Shown here: piece by piece, positions 46,618 through 56,584 of the stretch
How positions within the stretch are numbered: position 1 is the stretch's first letter
Layout of the letters: every line of letters starts with the position of its first letter
Source of the DNA: Pseudomonas entomophila
Lineage (GTDB): Bacteria > Pseudomonadota > Gammaproteobacteria > Pseudomonadales > Pseudomonadaceae
DNA length: 64,000 nt
Reading direction: 5' to 3'
NCBI RefSeq assembly: GCF_029193575.1
Contig: NZ_JARGCS010000044.1
Span: 1 to 64,000 of the forward strand
The notes under the pieces: generated by a model
The model's input: only the letters and a program-made list of their open reading frames with translations
Databases searched by the model: none
What the model was told of the DNA's origin: nothing
Translations under genes and position numbers: made by a program

Positions 46618-48416
46618 CACTCCGCACCTCCGAGATAGGCTTCCAGCACCGCAGGGTCGCGCTGCACGTCGGCCGGCAGGCCGAAGGCGATGCATTGGCC
46701 GAATTCCATCACCACTACCCGATCGACCAGGCCCATGACGAAGTCCATGTCGTGCTCCACCAGCAGGATCGCCATGCCTTCGCTGCGCAGGCGGCTGAGC
46801 AGCAGGCCGAGGGCCTCCTTCTCCTTGTGGCGCAGGCCAGCGGCCGGCTCGTCGAGCAGCAGCAGGCAGGGGTTGGCGCACAAGGCGCGGGCGATCTCCA
46901 GGATGCGCTGCTGCCCCAGGGCCAGGCTGCCGGCCTCCACGTGCAGGTAGTCGCCCAGGCCGACGCGCTCCAACTGGCGCCGGGCTTCGGCCAGCAAGCG
47001 CGCTTCTTCGCCACGGTCCAGGCGCAGGGCCGCGGCCAGCACGCCCTTGCTGCCACGCAGGTGGGCGCCGAGGGCGACGTTCTCCAGCACGCTCATCTGC
47101 GGGAGCAGCTTGACGTGCTGGAAGGTGCGGCTCATGCCCATGCGCGCCACGCGGCGCGAGGGGATGCCGTTGATGCGCTGGCCGCGGAACAGCACGTCGC
47201 CCGAAGTTGGCGTGTCGACCCCCGAGAGCTGGTTGAACAGGGTGCTCTTGCCGGCGCCGTTGGGGCCGATCAAGGCGAGGATCTCGCCGCTGCGCACGTC
47301 CAGGCTCATGTCGTTGTTGGCCACCAAGCCGCCGAAGCGACGGGTGACGTGGCGCGCTTCGAGCAGCACCTCGCCGGGCGCCGGTGCTTCGCGGGTCGGC
47401 AGCGCGGTGGCGTCTTCCAGGGCGCGCGCGGCCTTGGCCGGTTTCCAGGCGCTGGGCAGCAGGCGCAGCAGCAGCGGCCACAGGCCGGCCGGGGCGCGTT
47501 GCATCAGCAGCACGATGGCGATGCCGAAGACGATCACCTCGTAGTTGCCGGTGCTGCCCAGCAGCTGCGGCAGCAGGTCTTGCAGCCACTGCTTGAGCAG
47601 GGTCAGCACGCCAGCGCCGAGCAGCGCGCCCCAGACGCTGGCCACGCCGCCGATCAGCGCCATGAACAGGTAGTCGATGCCCATGTGCAGGCCGAACGGG
47701 GTGGGGTTCACGAAGCGTTGGGTGTGGGCGTACAACCAGCCGGACAGTGCGGCGAACAGCGCGGCGATGAGGAAAATCACCATCTTCGCGCGGAAGGTGT
47801 TCACGCCCATCGACTCGGCCATCAGTTGGCCGCCCTTGAGTGCGCGGATGGCGCGGCCCTCACGCGAGTCCAGGAGGTTCTGGGTGATGAGCATGGCGCA
47901 CAGCAGGATGGCCCAGATCAGGTAGTAGATCTTCTCGCCCTTGTCGAGCGTCCAGCCCAGCAGCGAAATGCTCGGCAGGCCGCTGACCCCGGTGTGGCCA
48001 CCCAGCGATTCCAGGGTGCCGAACAGGTAGTACAGCGACAGGCCCCAGGCGATGGTGCCCAGCGGCAGGTAGTGGCCCGAGAGCTTGAGGGTCAGGGCAC
48101 CGAGGATCAGCGCCACGGCGGCGGTCAGGGCCAGGCCCACCAGCAGGGTCAGCCAGGGCGAGGCGCTGGTCCAGGCCAGCCAGGTGGGCAGGTCCTGCAC
48201 GGTGGTGAGGTAGGCGCTGGTGTAGGCGCCCAGGCCGACGAAGGCCGCCTGGCCGAAGCTGGTCATGCCGCCGACCCCGGTGAGCAGCACCAGGCCCAGC
48301 ACCACCAGGGTGTACAGGCCGATGTAGTTGAGCAGGGTCACGTAGTACGGCGGCAGCAGCGCCGGCGCCACGGCCAGCACGGCGACCAGGGCGAGGATCA
48401 GGTAGCGCGGTTTCAT
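46617..48416 (-). CDS. LivM-LivG fusion: ABC permease and ATPase in one protein
   Basis: A 599-aa protein. Residues 1-320 form a LivM-type permease with about eight to ten helices. After a linker (about 325-345), residues 345-599 form a LivG-type ATPase with GPNGAGKST and [16 protein letters not shown]. In most systems these are separate genes; the fusion fixes a 1:1 ratio. It overlaps the LivH gene by four bases and the LivF gene by one. Confidence 0.93.
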   Translation of the reverse strand: MKPRYLILALVAVLAVAPALLPPYYVTLLNYIGLYTLVVLGLVLLTGVGGMTSFGQAAFVGLGAYTSAYLTTVQDLPTWLAWTSASPWLTLLVGLALTAAVALILGALTLKLSGHYLPLGTIAWGLSLYYLFGTLESLGGHTGVSGLPSISLLGWTLDKGEKIYYLIWAILLCAMLITQNLLDSREGRAIRALKGGQLMAESMGVNTFRAKMVIFLIAALFAALSGWLYAHTQRFVNPTPFGLHMGIDYLFMALIGGVASVWGALLGAGVLTLLKQWLQDLLPQLLGSTGNYEVIVFGIAIVLLMQRAPAGLWPLLLRLLPSAWKPAKAARALEDATALPTREAPAPGEVLLEARHVTRRFGGLVANNDMSLDVRSGEILALIGPNGAGKSTLFNQLSGVDTPTSGDVLFRGQRINGIPSRRVARMGMSRTFQHVKLLPQMSVLENVALGAHLRGSKGVLAAALRLDRGEEARLLAEARRQLERVGLGDYLHVEAGSLALGQQRILEIARALCANPCLLLLDEPAAGLRHKEKEALGLLLSRLRSEGMAILLVEHDMDFVMGLVDRVVVMEFGQCIAFGLPADVQRDPAVLEAYLGGAE

Positions 48417-49450
48417 TCATCGTCCTCCACGTGACGGCTGGTAAGGGAGCGCCAGAGCAGGAACGGGATGATCAGGGTGAAGACGATGATCTCCTTGTAG
48501 GTGCTGGCCCAGAACATCGAGAACGCCTCGATCAGGCCCACGCCCAGGGCGCCCAGGGCCGCCGCCGGGTAGCTCACCAGGCCGCCGATGATGGCGCCGA
48601 CGAAGCCCTTGAGGCTGATGACGAACCCTGAGTCGAAGTACAGGGTGGTGATCGGCGCGATGAGAATCCCCGACAACGCCCCGATGAAGGTCGCCAGGGT
48701 GAAGGTGGCCTTGCCGGCCAGGTTCGGCGAGATGCCCATCAAGCGCGCGCCCAGGCGGTTCACCGCCGTGGCGCGCAGGGCCTTGCCGTACAGGCTGCGC
48801 TCGAAGAACAGGAACAGGCTGATGATCAGCGCCAGGGACACGGCGATCACCCACAGGGTCTGGCTGTTGAAGGTCACCGGGCCCACGCTCAGCCCGCCGT
48901 CGGAGAACGGCGCGGTGCGCGCGCCTTCCGGGCCGAACAGCAGCAGGGCGATGCCGACCATGGCCACGTGCACGGCGATCGACACGATCAGCAGCACCAG
49001 CGAGCTGGCCGAGGCCAGTGGCTGGAACACCAGGCGGTAGAGCAGCGGGCCCAGGGGCACCACCAGCGCCAGGGTCAGCAGGGCCTGCACGGCCATCGGC
49101 AGTTCGGCCAGCGGCAGGCTGCGCAGCAGTGCCAGCAAGCCCAGGGCGTAACCGAGCTTGACCGCGACGCGCCTGGGGAAGCGCCAGGCGCGCTGGGCGC
49201 GCGCCGCGTCGAACAGGTCCAGGGCGCAGTCGGCCAGGGTCAGTGCCAGCAACAACCACACCAGCGCAGTGGGCTGGCCGGCTTGCAGCGCGGCCATGGT
49301 CAGTGCGCCATAGGTGACGAATTCGCCCTGGGGAATCAGCAGGATGCGCGTGACGGTGAAGACCAGCAGGATCGACAGGGCCAGCAGCGCGTAGATGGCG
49401 CCGTTGGTGATGCCATCCTGGCCGAGCAGCAGGGCTATCTGGGAATTCAT
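48413..49450 (-). CDS. Branched-chain-type ABC permease, LivH-like
   Basis: A 345-aa permease with about eight hydrophobic helices; DGITNGAIYALLALSILLVF at the start and MGISPNLAGKATF match LivH/UrtB-like proteins. A LivH protein is usually about 290-310 residues; the excess lies in an additional cytoplasmic stretch (about 75-100). It is 84 bases downstream of the binding-protein gene. Confidence 0.9.
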   Translation of the reverse strand: MNSQIALLLGQDGITNGAIYALLALSILLVFTVTRILLIPQGEFVTYGALTMAALQAGQPTALVWLLLALTLADCALDLFDAARAQRAWRFPRRVAVKLGYALGLLALLRSLPLAELPMAVQALLTLALVVPLGPLLYRLVFQPLASASSLVLLIVSIAVHVAMVGIALLLFGPEGARTAPFSDGGLSVGPVTFNSQTLWVIAVSLALIISLFLFFERSLYGKALRATAVNRLGARLMGISPNLAGKATFTLATFIGALSGILIAPITTLYFDSGFVISLKGFVGAIIGGLVSYPAAALGALGVGLIEAFSMFWASTYKEIIVFTLIIPFLLWRSLTSRHVEDDE

Positions 49451-49534
49451 AGTGAAACACTCTTATTGCACGTGCCGTGGGAAGCGCGCAGGGGCGCCCG
49501 ACGCCGGCGACGGCGGGGCGGCCTGCGCGGGCGA

Positions 49535-50686
49535 TCAGTTGCTGCCGAGCAGGGTCCAGTTGCCGTTCTTCACCTGGATCAGCTCGCGGCCACGCTCGTC
49601 GAAGCCGCTGTGGTCGGCCGGGGTCATGTTGTACACGCCCTGGGTCGCCGGCACTTCATGGCTGGCCTCCAGCGCGTCGCGCAGCGCCGCGCGGAACTCG
49701 GCGGTGCCTGGCTGGGCCTTGCCGGCGGCCAGCGGAATGGCCTTCTGCAGCAGCAGGCCGGCGTCGTAGGTGTTGGCGCCGAAGGTGGCCGGCTTGCTGC
49801 CGTTGAGTTTCTCGTAGGCGGCCACGTAGTCACGCGCGATGGCCTTGGACGGGTGGCTGTCGGGCATCTCGTCGAGCACCAGCATCAGGCTGGCGGCGAG
49901 GATGGTGCCTTCGACCTTCTTGCCGCCGAGCTTGAGGAAGTCCGGCAGCGCGGCGCCGTGGGTCTGGTACATCTGGCCACGGTAGCCCTGGTCGTACAGC
50001 GTGGTTTGCGGCAGCACCGCGGCGCTGCCGGGGGCCGCCACCAGCACGGCGTCGGGGCGTGCGGCCAGCAGCTTCAGGCTCTGCCCGGTGACCGAGGTGT
50101 CCTGGCGCTGGAAGCGTTCGCTGGCCACCAGCTTGATGCCGTGCTCGGTGGCCAGGGCGCCCATCACCTTCGACCAGTTCTCGCCGTAGGGGTCGGCGGT
50201 GCCGATCAGGCCGAGGGTCTTCACGCCACGGCGGGTCATGTCCTCGACCAGGGCCTTGGCGATCAGGTCGTCGTTCTGGGTGGTCTTGAACACCCATTTC
50301 TTCTGCTCGTTCATCGGCAGCACCACGGCGGCGGTGCCCACCGGTGCCAGCAGTGGCACGCCAGCCTCGGCGGCGAACTGGATCACGCCCATGGCGTTGG
50401 GCGAGCCGCTGGGGCCGATGATCGCGTCGACGTTCTCTTCGCTGATCAGCTTCTTCAGGGCCTTGACGGTGGCGGTGGGGTCGCTGCCGTCATCCAGGGC
50501 GATGTACTTCACCTGCTGATCGCCCGCCTGGGTCGGCAGCAAGGGTACGGAGTTCTTCTGTGGGAGCCCGACCAGGGCGATGGGGCCGGTGGAGGAGGTG
50601 ATGACGCCGATTTTCACGTCCGCCTGCGCATGGGCAATGCAGGCGGCGCTCAGGAGCAGGGTGGACACGGCTTTCTTGAAGTGCAT
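49535..50686 (-). CDS. Branched-chain-type ABC substrate-binding protein, LivJ-like
   Basis: A 383-aa periplasmic protein with signal peptide (about 1-21, ending AQA) and the type I fold of amino acid/urea/aromatic-acid receptors (DVKIGVITSSTGPIALVG; PSGSPNAMGVIQ). Members of this branch often bind aromatic acids or amides rather than leucine. It is the first gene of a leftward operon that continues through permeases, ATPases, two enzymes and a chemoreceptor. ATG 50686 gives the standard signal peptide. Confidence 0.9.
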   Translation of the reverse strand: MHFKKAVSTLLLSAACIAHAQADVKIGVITSSTGPIALVGLPQKNSVPLLPTQAGDQQVKYIALDDGSDPTATVKALKKLISEENVDAIIGPSGSPNAMGVIQFAAEAGVPLLAPVGTAAVVLPMNEQKKWVFKTTQNDDLIAKALVEDMTRRGVKTLGLIGTADPYGENWSKVMGALATEHGIKLVASERFQRQDTSVTGQSLKLLAARPDAVLVAAPGSAAVLPQTTLYDQGYRGQMYQTHGAALPDFLKLGGKKVEGTILAASLMLVLDEMPDSHPSKAIARDYVAAYEKLNGSKPATFGANTYDAGLLLQKAIPLAAGKAQPGTAEFRAALRDALEASHEVPATQGVYNMTPADHSGFDERGRELIQVKNGNWTLLGSN

Positions 50687-51576
50687 GACGTACTCCGGTT
50701 GCAAGGCTGGTGAGAGGCAGTGGTCCACAGGGGACGTCGACGCGGTGGGCGACGTGGGCGTGCTGCCTTCTTGTTGTTCTTGCGCTTTGGGGGCGCTGCC
50801 GGCGGGTCTACCGCCTGGCTGGAGGGTTTGATTGCACCTCCCGTGCCAGAAAAATCCGCAGGAGGGCTGCGCGACCCCGTGGCAGGGCCTTCGCAAGGGC
50901 GCGCACGGGTGGGCCCGGGGGTGGCCTGAAGGTGCATTTCGCCATCATTTCTCAGGGGGCTGAAAAGGCGAGCAAGGCAGCGTTGCAGGCGGTTCGCAGG
51001 CCATCGGCGAGGTGGTTTTTTTAGGGTGAAAAACTAATCTTTTTTTGCCTGTAAATTTTATTTTTTAGGCTGAATATTTTTTCGTGTGATGACGTTTTAT
51101 CTGTTCGATAATCGGTCAGTTCGCGTGGGTGATCGGTGCCGTGAATTTGTCCTGGAAAGAATGACTTCTGTCGTTTTTTATAAATAAAGTACTGATTTTA
51201 AAAGATTTAAATGATTTTCATATCGCAGGTCGATTTTTCCAGGCTGTTACCAATCTGCACGTTTATGTGGCGTATCCCTCAAAAAGTGCACCGAATTTAC
51301 ACACTTTTTCCTGTGATAATTCAATTGACTTTTCACGTAATTATTCCGATTCTTCGCAACGCGGAGTGGCACTGTGCTCACAGGCCGCGCCCGGGGTTTT
51401 ACCCATAACAATAAGAAGGGGTGTTCCTGCTGTTCAGGCAATGGCCTTGCCTACGACCTTTTTGCAGTCAGTGGTTATAAAAACAACACTGCGGATTAAC
51501 TGCCAACACGCGCTTCGTCATTAATCTGCTCCCACTCAATGCGCCTTGCGTGCGCATGTAAGAAAGGATCAAGTCC
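50687..51576. promoter_or_regulatory. Divergent regulatory region between the Liv operon and oprD
   Basis: About 890 bases with no supportable gene, much more AT-rich after 51010. AAAAAGTG (51281-51288) and CACTTTTT (51302-51309) form a perfect inverted repeat with a 13-base spacer, close to a TTGACTTTTCACG promoter-like stretch. It could be the operator controlling the porin. No regulator is encoded beside it. Confidence 0.5.
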
Positions 51577-52857
51577 ATGTTCCAGAAGAAGAACGGGCTG
51601 GTCGGCGGTGTTGCCGCCGCAGGCCTGATGGGGTTGTTCGCGCCGAATTTCGCCCACGCGGATTTCATCAACGACCGCCAGGTCAGCCTGGGGTTGCGCA
51701 ACTTCTACATCGACCGTGATTTCAAGCAACACGACGCGCCCAAGTCGCGCATCGGCAGTTGGACCCAGGGGTTCGATTTTCGCGCCATCTCCGGCTACAC
51801 CGAAGGGCCGCTGCAATTCGGCCTGGACGTCTCGGCGCAATATGCCTACCGCCTCGACGGCGGCGGCGGTCGCGGCCCGGACACCATCATTCCGTACGAC
51901 GACAGCAAGGGTGAGCAGGTGCGCGACTACGGCCGCGCCGCCCTCACCGCGAAGATGCGCTACTCCAAGACCGAGTTGAAGGTCGGCGAGCATCGGCCGA
52001 TGCTGCCGGTGGCGTTCTACGACGACTCGCGCCAGTTGATCACCACCTATCATGGCTTCCTGCTGGAGTCGCGCGAGATCGACAAGCTGACCCTCACCGC
52101 CGGGCGCTTCGACGAGATCAGCAGCCGCGAGTCGTCCAACCGCGAGAAGCTGTACCTGTTCAACGGCCCGGACATCCAGCGCCGCAGCGATGGCCTGAAC
52201 TTCGGCGGCGCCACCTACGCCTTCACGCCGGCGCTGACGGCCTCGTACTTCTATGGCCAGCTCGAAGACATCTACCAGCAGCAATACCTGGGCGGCACCT
52301 ACAACGCCGACCTGGGCGGCGGCTTCGGGCTCAAGACCGACCTGCGCTACTTCGACCACCGCGCAGACGGCAAGGCGCTGTACGGCGACATCGACAACCG
52401 TTCCTACGGCGTGATGACCACCCTGCGCAAGGGCGCCCATGCCATCGGCGTCGGCTACCAGCGCATGCTCGGCGAGTCGGCCTTCCCGACCCTCAACGGC
52501 TATGCGCCGCAACCGTACCTGGTGAACTGGTCGACCGTCGCCTTCGTCAAGCCCAACGAGAGTTCCTGGCAGTTGCGCTACGACCTGGACTTCGCGCCCT
52601 ACGGCGTGCCGGGGCTGAAGTTGATGACCCGCTACATGCGCGGCACTGGCATCGACCGGGGCAGCAACGCGCTGGACCAGAACGTCGAGAGCGAGCGCAA
52701 CTTCTTCCTCAGCTACGTGATCCAGAGCGGGCCGCTCAAGGGGCTGGGGCTGGAGTGGCGCAACATCGACGTGAAGACGCGTTACGGCAATGGCAGTGCG
52801 TCGGGGGCGGATTACCAGGAGAACCGCTTGATCACCACCTACACCTTCAAGTTCTGA
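51577..52857 (+). CDS. OprD-family outer-membrane porin
   Basis: A 426-aa porin: signal peptide (about 1-28, ending AHA), SLGLRNFYIDRDF and many amphipathic strands, C-terminal Phe (TTYTFKF). OprD-family porins admit amino acids, aromatic acids and other small carboxylates across the outer membrane. A good ribosome site (AAAGGA) precedes ATG. It faces the Liv-type operon and probably admits its substrate. Confidence 0.93.
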   Translation: MFQKKNGLVGGVAAAGLMGLFAPNFAHADFINDRQVSLGLRNFYIDRDFKQHDAPKSRIGSWTQGFDFRAISGYTEGPLQFGLDVSAQYAYRLDGGGGRGPDTIIPYDDSKGEQVRDYGRAALTAKMRYSKTELKVGEHRPMLPVAFYDDSRQLITTYHGFLLESREIDKLTLTAGRFDEISSRESSNREKLYLFNGPDIQRRSDGLNFGGATYAFTPALTASYFYGQLEDIYQQQYLGGTYNADLGGGFGLKTDLRYFDHRADGKALYGDIDNRSYGVMTTLRKGAHAIGVGYQRMLGESAFPTLNGYAPQPYLVNWSTVAFVKPNESSWQLRYDLDFAPYGVPGLKLMTRYMRGTGIDRGSNALDQNVESERNFFLSYVIQSGPLKGLGLEWRNIDVKTRYGNGSASGADYQENRLITTYTFKF

Positions 52858-52915
52858 GGCACCCGCCGGGCCGGCCTGGGTGCCGGCCCGCAGGTGCACT
52901 GCCGACGAGGCCCCA

Positions 52916-53539
52916 ATGCGACTCTACGAACTGATCACTTTCACCTTGCGCGTGCGCACCCCGGCGTTGGCGCTGGAGTGCCTGCAACACACGCTGGCGC
53001 AGGCGGCGCCAGGTTGTACCTTGATGGGGTGCTGGGCTTCGGAGATCGGCCCGCTCAACCAGGTCGCCGTGCTGCGCGGGTTTGTCGACGAAGCCGCACG
53101 GCAGGCTGAGCGCGAGCGTTTTCTGACCACGCACGATGCCTTTGGCATCGAGCAGTACTTGCTGGACATGCAGGTGGCCAACTACAGCCTGTTCCCGTTC
53201 CTCGAGCCCCTGGCGCCTGGCAACCACGGGCCGTTCTACGAACTGCGCGAGTACCACCTGGTGCCTTCGGGCGTGGTGCCGTGCATGGAGGGGTGGAGGA
53301 AGGCGATCGGGCCTCGCACCGCGGAAGGTTATTCGGCGGTGTACGCGGCGTTCTACGCGACCGATGGGCGAACCCCGCGCTACCTGCATATCTGGCCCTA
53401 CGCCAGCCAGGAGCAGCGTTTGGAGGTACGTACCCGAGCGGTGGCGGACGGGGTTTGGCCGCCCGAGAACTCTGCGCCGCTGTTGCGTGAGATGCATTCC
53501 ACGTTGTATTTGCCCGCCCGTTTCTCGCCGCTGCGTTGA
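52916..53539 (+). CDS. NIPSNAP-domain protein
   Basis: A 207-aa protein of two related alpha/beta-barrel halves: MRLYELITFTLR at the start and FYELREYHLVPSGVV near residue 105 are the two NIPSNAP-type strands. Function is not established; bacterial members often sit in catabolic operons. It follows oprD by 58 bases. ATG 52916 starts the first conserved strand. Confidence 0.85.
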   Translation: MRLYELITFTLRVRTPALALECLQHTLAQAAPGCTLMGCWASEIGPLNQVAVLRGFVDEAARQAERERFLTTHDAFGIEQYLLDMQVANYSLFPFLEPLAPGNHGPFYELREYHLVPSGVVPCMEGWRKAIGPRTAEGYSAVYAAFYATDGRTPRYLHIWPYASQEQRLEVRTRAVADGVWPPENSAPLLREMHSTLYLPARFSPLR

Positions 53540-53570
53540 CAGCCGGTTTTCACCGTTCATCGCGCATTAT

Positions 53571-53596
53571 GCCCGCTGCTCCTCGCGGGCTTTTTT
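53571..53596 (+). terminator. Intrinsic terminator after the NIPSNAP gene
   Basis: GCCCGC-tgctcctc-GCGGGC followed by six T (53591-53596). Confidence 0.9.
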
Positions 53597-53759
53597 GCGT
53601 GTGGGTGGCTGGATTTGCCGGCCCACTTTCATGAAACCCACCACCGCGAAGATGAAAGGCAACCCGCTGAAAGGCTGTCGAAAGAAATGTGTTTCAGGAT
53701 GTGGCCGAGTGCGCCTCGCTGCGCAGCGATTCCAAGAACAATGAAAACAGAGGCTGGCC

Positions 53760-55094
53760 ATGTCCCAGGAAACTGCCCTGAGTGCGGTTGAACGCAGCAC
53801 CTTACGCAAGATTGGATGGCGGATCGTCCCCTTCCTCGTCCTGTGTTACTTCATCGCCTATGTCGATCGGGTCAACATCGGCTTCGCCGCCTTGACCATG
53901 AGCAGCGACATCGGCCTCACGTCCACCCTGTTCGGCTTCGGCACCAGCCTGTTCTTCGTGGCCTACGTGCTGTTCGAAATGCCCAGCAACGTCGCCATGG
54001 AACGTTTCGGCGCGCGCCGCTGGATCGCCCGCATCATGATTTCCTGGGGCATCGTCGGTTTCCTCTCGGCGTTCGCCGTGGGGCCTGTGTCGTTCTCGGT
54101 GTCGCGTTTCCTGCTGGGGGCCGCCGAGGCCGGGTTCTTCCCCGGCGTGATCCTCTACCTCACCCAGTGGGTGCCCAAAGCCTATCTCGCGCGCCTGGTG
54201 GCGATCTTCATGGTGGCGATCCCGCTGTCGAGCTTCTTCGGCTCGCCGCTGTCGGCCATGCTGATGAAACTGGACGGCACCTGGGGCTTCAAGGGCTGGC
54301 AATGGCTGCTGATGCTCGAAGCGTTGCCGGCAGTTGCGCTGGGCGTGCTGGCCTGGTTCATGCTGCCGAGCACGCCGAACGAAGCGAAGTGGCTGCGCCC
54401 CGAAGAGCGCCAGTGGCTGCAGGCGTGCCTGGCCGCCGAGCACGAGGAAAAGCTGCGCGCGGCGCCTGCCGATGACGGGCAGGGGAGGAGCAAGATCCTC
54501 GCCGCCCTGACCAACCGCCATGTGTGGATCCTGGCGATGATCTACACCGGCAGCTCGGCCACCAGCAACACCCTCTCGCTGTGGATGCCGCAGATCCTCA
54601 AGTCGTTCGACATGAGCACCACCGAGGCCGGCCTGTTGAACATGATCCCGTTCGGCGTGGCCGCGGCGTTCATGATCGTGTGGGGCATTCGCACCGACAA
54701 GAGCGCCGAGCGCCTGTGGAACACCGCCATCCCCCTGGCGCTGGTGGCGGTGAGCATCGCCGCGACCCTGCTCACCGGGTCGCTGGTGCTGACGCTGATC
54801 CTGCTGACCTTCGCGTTGATGGGCAACTACGCGGTCAAGGGGCCGTTCTGGTCGCTGACCTCCGAGTCGCTGTCGGCACCGGTGCTGGCGGCGGGCATCG
54901 CCGCGATCAACACCCTGGGGCACCTGGGGACCGGCGTGATGAGCTTCCTGATCGGCTACCTCAAGGAAACCACCGGCAGCTTCCCGGTGGCGCTGACGCC
55001 GCTGTGCCTGCTCACCGTCATCGGGTGTTTCCTGGTGTTCGTGATCGGCCGGCAGAGCGCCCGAACGGTGGTGCGCCAGCCCACAGTGCGGTGA
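53760..55094 (+). CDS. MFS transporter, anion:cation symporter (ACS) type
   Basis: A 444-aa, 12-helix MFS protein. WRIVPFLVLCYFIAYVDRVNIGFAAL and GAAEAGFFPGVILYLTQWVP are characteristic of the ACS branch, which imports organic acids such as phthalate, hydroxyphenylacetate or sugar acids. A terminator separates it from the porin pair, but it belongs to the same catabolic neighbourhood. The substrate is unknown. Confidence 0.9.
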   Translation: MSQETALSAVERSTLRKIGWRIVPFLVLCYFIAYVDRVNIGFAALTMSSDIGLTSTLFGFGTSLFFVAYVLFEMPSNVAMERFGARRWIARIMISWGIVGFLSAFAVGPVSFSVSRFLLGAAEAGFFPGVILYLTQWVPKAYLARLVAIFMVAIPLSSFFGSPLSAMLMKLDGTWGFKGWQWLLMLEALPAVALGVLAWFMLPSTPNEAKWLRPEERQWLQACLAAEHEEKLRAAPADDGQGRSKILAALTNRHVWILAMIYTGSSATSNTLSLWMPQILKSFDMSTTEAGLLNMIPFGVAAAFMIVWGIRTDKSAERLWNTAIPLALVAVSIAATLLTGSLVLTLILLTFALMGNYAVKGPFWSLTSESLSAPVLAAGIAAINTLGHLGTGVMSFLIGYLKETTGSFPVALTPLCLLTVIGCFLVFVIGRQSARTVVRQPTVR

Positions 55095-55137
55095 GCCGCA
55101 CCGGCCTCATCGCGAGCCGGCAAACCCACCGCCAACC

Positions 55138-56460
55138 TCACGCCTCTTCGAAATGCATCTCCGGCGGCTGCCGGCGGAACCCGCCGGTCAGCACCGTCAG
55201 GTACACCACCCCCGCCGCCAGCCACGCCAGCCCCAGGTAGATCGCCAGGTGATCGAGGCTGGCCATCAACCACAGGTCCGCCGCCAGGCCGATCAACGGG
55301 AACAGCACGAACAGCACCGCCCCACGCAGCCCACGCTCACCTCGGGCGATCCAGTAGTGGAAGATCACCGACAGGTTCACCAGGCTGAACGCCAGGAACG
55401 CGCCGAAGTTGATGAACGAGGTCGAGGTGGTCACGTCCATGCGCAACGCCAGCAGCGCCACCACGCCGCACAGCACGATGCTGCCCACCGGGGTGCCGAA
55501 GCGCTCGCTCAAGCGGCCGAAGAACGACGTGGGCAGCACGCCGTCGCGGCCCATGGCGAACAGCAGGCGCGAGGCGCTGGCCTGGGCGGACAGGCCCGAG
55601 GTGAACTGGCCGACGATCAGGCCGATCAGGAAGCAACTGACGAACAGGTCGCCGCCGATGTTGCGGGCGATCTCGTAGGCCGCCGAGTCGGCGTTGTCGA
55701 AGGTGGTGGAAGGGTGCGCCAGCTGCACGAAGTAGCTGGCGGCGATGAAGATGAAGCCGCCGATCAGGGTGATCAGCAATATCGCCCGGGGGATGTTCTT
55801 GCGCGGCTCGTGGGTTTCCTCGGTGAGGGTGCTCACCGCATCGAAGCCCAGGAACGAATAGCAGGCGATCGCCGCGCCGCTCATGATCAGCGGCAACTGC
55901 ACGCCTTCCTTGAAGAATGGCGCCAGCGACCACAGCGGTGTGCTCGCATCGCCCAGCACATAGTGCACCGCCAGCGCGACGAAGGCCGCCAGCACCAGGA
56001 ACTGCACCAGCATCAGCGCGCCGTTGATGTTCTTCGCCAGGCGCAGGCCGACCACGTTGATCGCCGTGGTGACGCCGATGAACGCCAGCACCCACAGCGC
56101 CTGTGGCACGGCGGGGAAGGCCGAGTGCAGGTAGGCGGCGCCGATCAGCCAGATGGCCATGGGCAGGAACAGGTAGTCGAGCAGCACTGCCCAGCCGGCG
56201 AGGAAGCCCAGTTTCGGGCTGATGGATTTGCGCACGTAGGTGTAGGCCGAGCCCGCGACTGGGAAGGCCGCGGCCATGCGCCCGTAGCTCAGGGCGGTGA
56301 ACAGCATGGCGACGGACGCGGCGAGGTAGGCCGAGGGCACCACGCCGCCGGTGGTGTCGGCGAGGATGCCGAAGGTGCCGAGGACGATGATCGGGGTCAT
56401 GTAGGCGATGCCGAACAGCACCACCGAACCGAGCGAAAGGGTTCGCGTGAGTCGAGCCAT
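55138..56460 (-). CDS. APC-family amino acid permease
   Basis: A 440-aa permease with about 12 helices: GIAYMTPIIVLGTFGILAD and FLGFDAVSTLTEETHEP match the same APC branch as the PuuP-like permease in this window, and the two are paralogues. ATG 56460 was chosen; the upstream TTG (56475) leaves no ribosome site, while TTGGAG precedes the ATG. It is downstream of the nitrilase-family gene. Confidence 0.88.
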   Translation of the reverse strand: MARLTRTLSLGSVVLFGIAYMTPIIVLGTFGILADTTGGVVPSAYLAASVAMLFTALSYGRMAAAFPVAGSAYTYVRKSISPKLGFLAGWAVLLDYLFLPMAIWLIGAAYLHSAFPAVPQALWVLAFIGVTTAINVVGLRLAKNINGALMLVQFLVLAAFVALAVHYVLGDASTPLWSLAPFFKEGVQLPLIMSGAAIACYSFLGFDAVSTLTEETHEPRKNIPRAILLITLIGGFIFIAASYFVQLAHPSTTFDNADSAAYEIARNIGGDLFVSCFLIGLIVGQFTSGLSAQASASRLLFAMGRDGVLPTSFFGRLSERFGTPVGSIVLCGVVALLALRMDVTTSTSFINFGAFLAFSLVNLSVIFHYWIARGERGLRGAVLFVLFPLIGLAADLWLMASLDHLAIYLGLAWLAAGVVYLTVLTGGFRRQPPEMHFEEA

Positions 56461-56556
56461 TACTGCGTACTCCAATTTGTGTTTGTTATGCAGAGTCGAA
56501 ATCGACGCAAAGGCGGCGTCCCTGGCCGGCCGCGGATCGTTGTCAGGGTGGGTTGC

Positions 56557-56577
56557 CGGGGCCGCTGTGCGGCCCCG
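56557..56577. terminator. Hairpin between the amidase and permease genes
   Basis: CGGGGCCGC-tgt-GCGGCCCCG, perfect 9-bp arms just after the nitrilase-family stop on the minus strand. No T-run, so it may attenuate rather than end the message. Confidence 0.6.
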
Positions 56578-56584
56578 CCCGCGA

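Noticed and set aside
46695-48434. A long plus-strand frame opposite the LivM-LivG fusion
   Set aside because: It is a low-complexity Gln/His-rich translation with no ribosome site, opposite a clear transporter gene.
51211-51524. Short open frames in the AT-rich gap before oprD
   Set aside because: They overlap each other in several frames, have no ribosome sites and show no recognisable product; the region looks regulatory.
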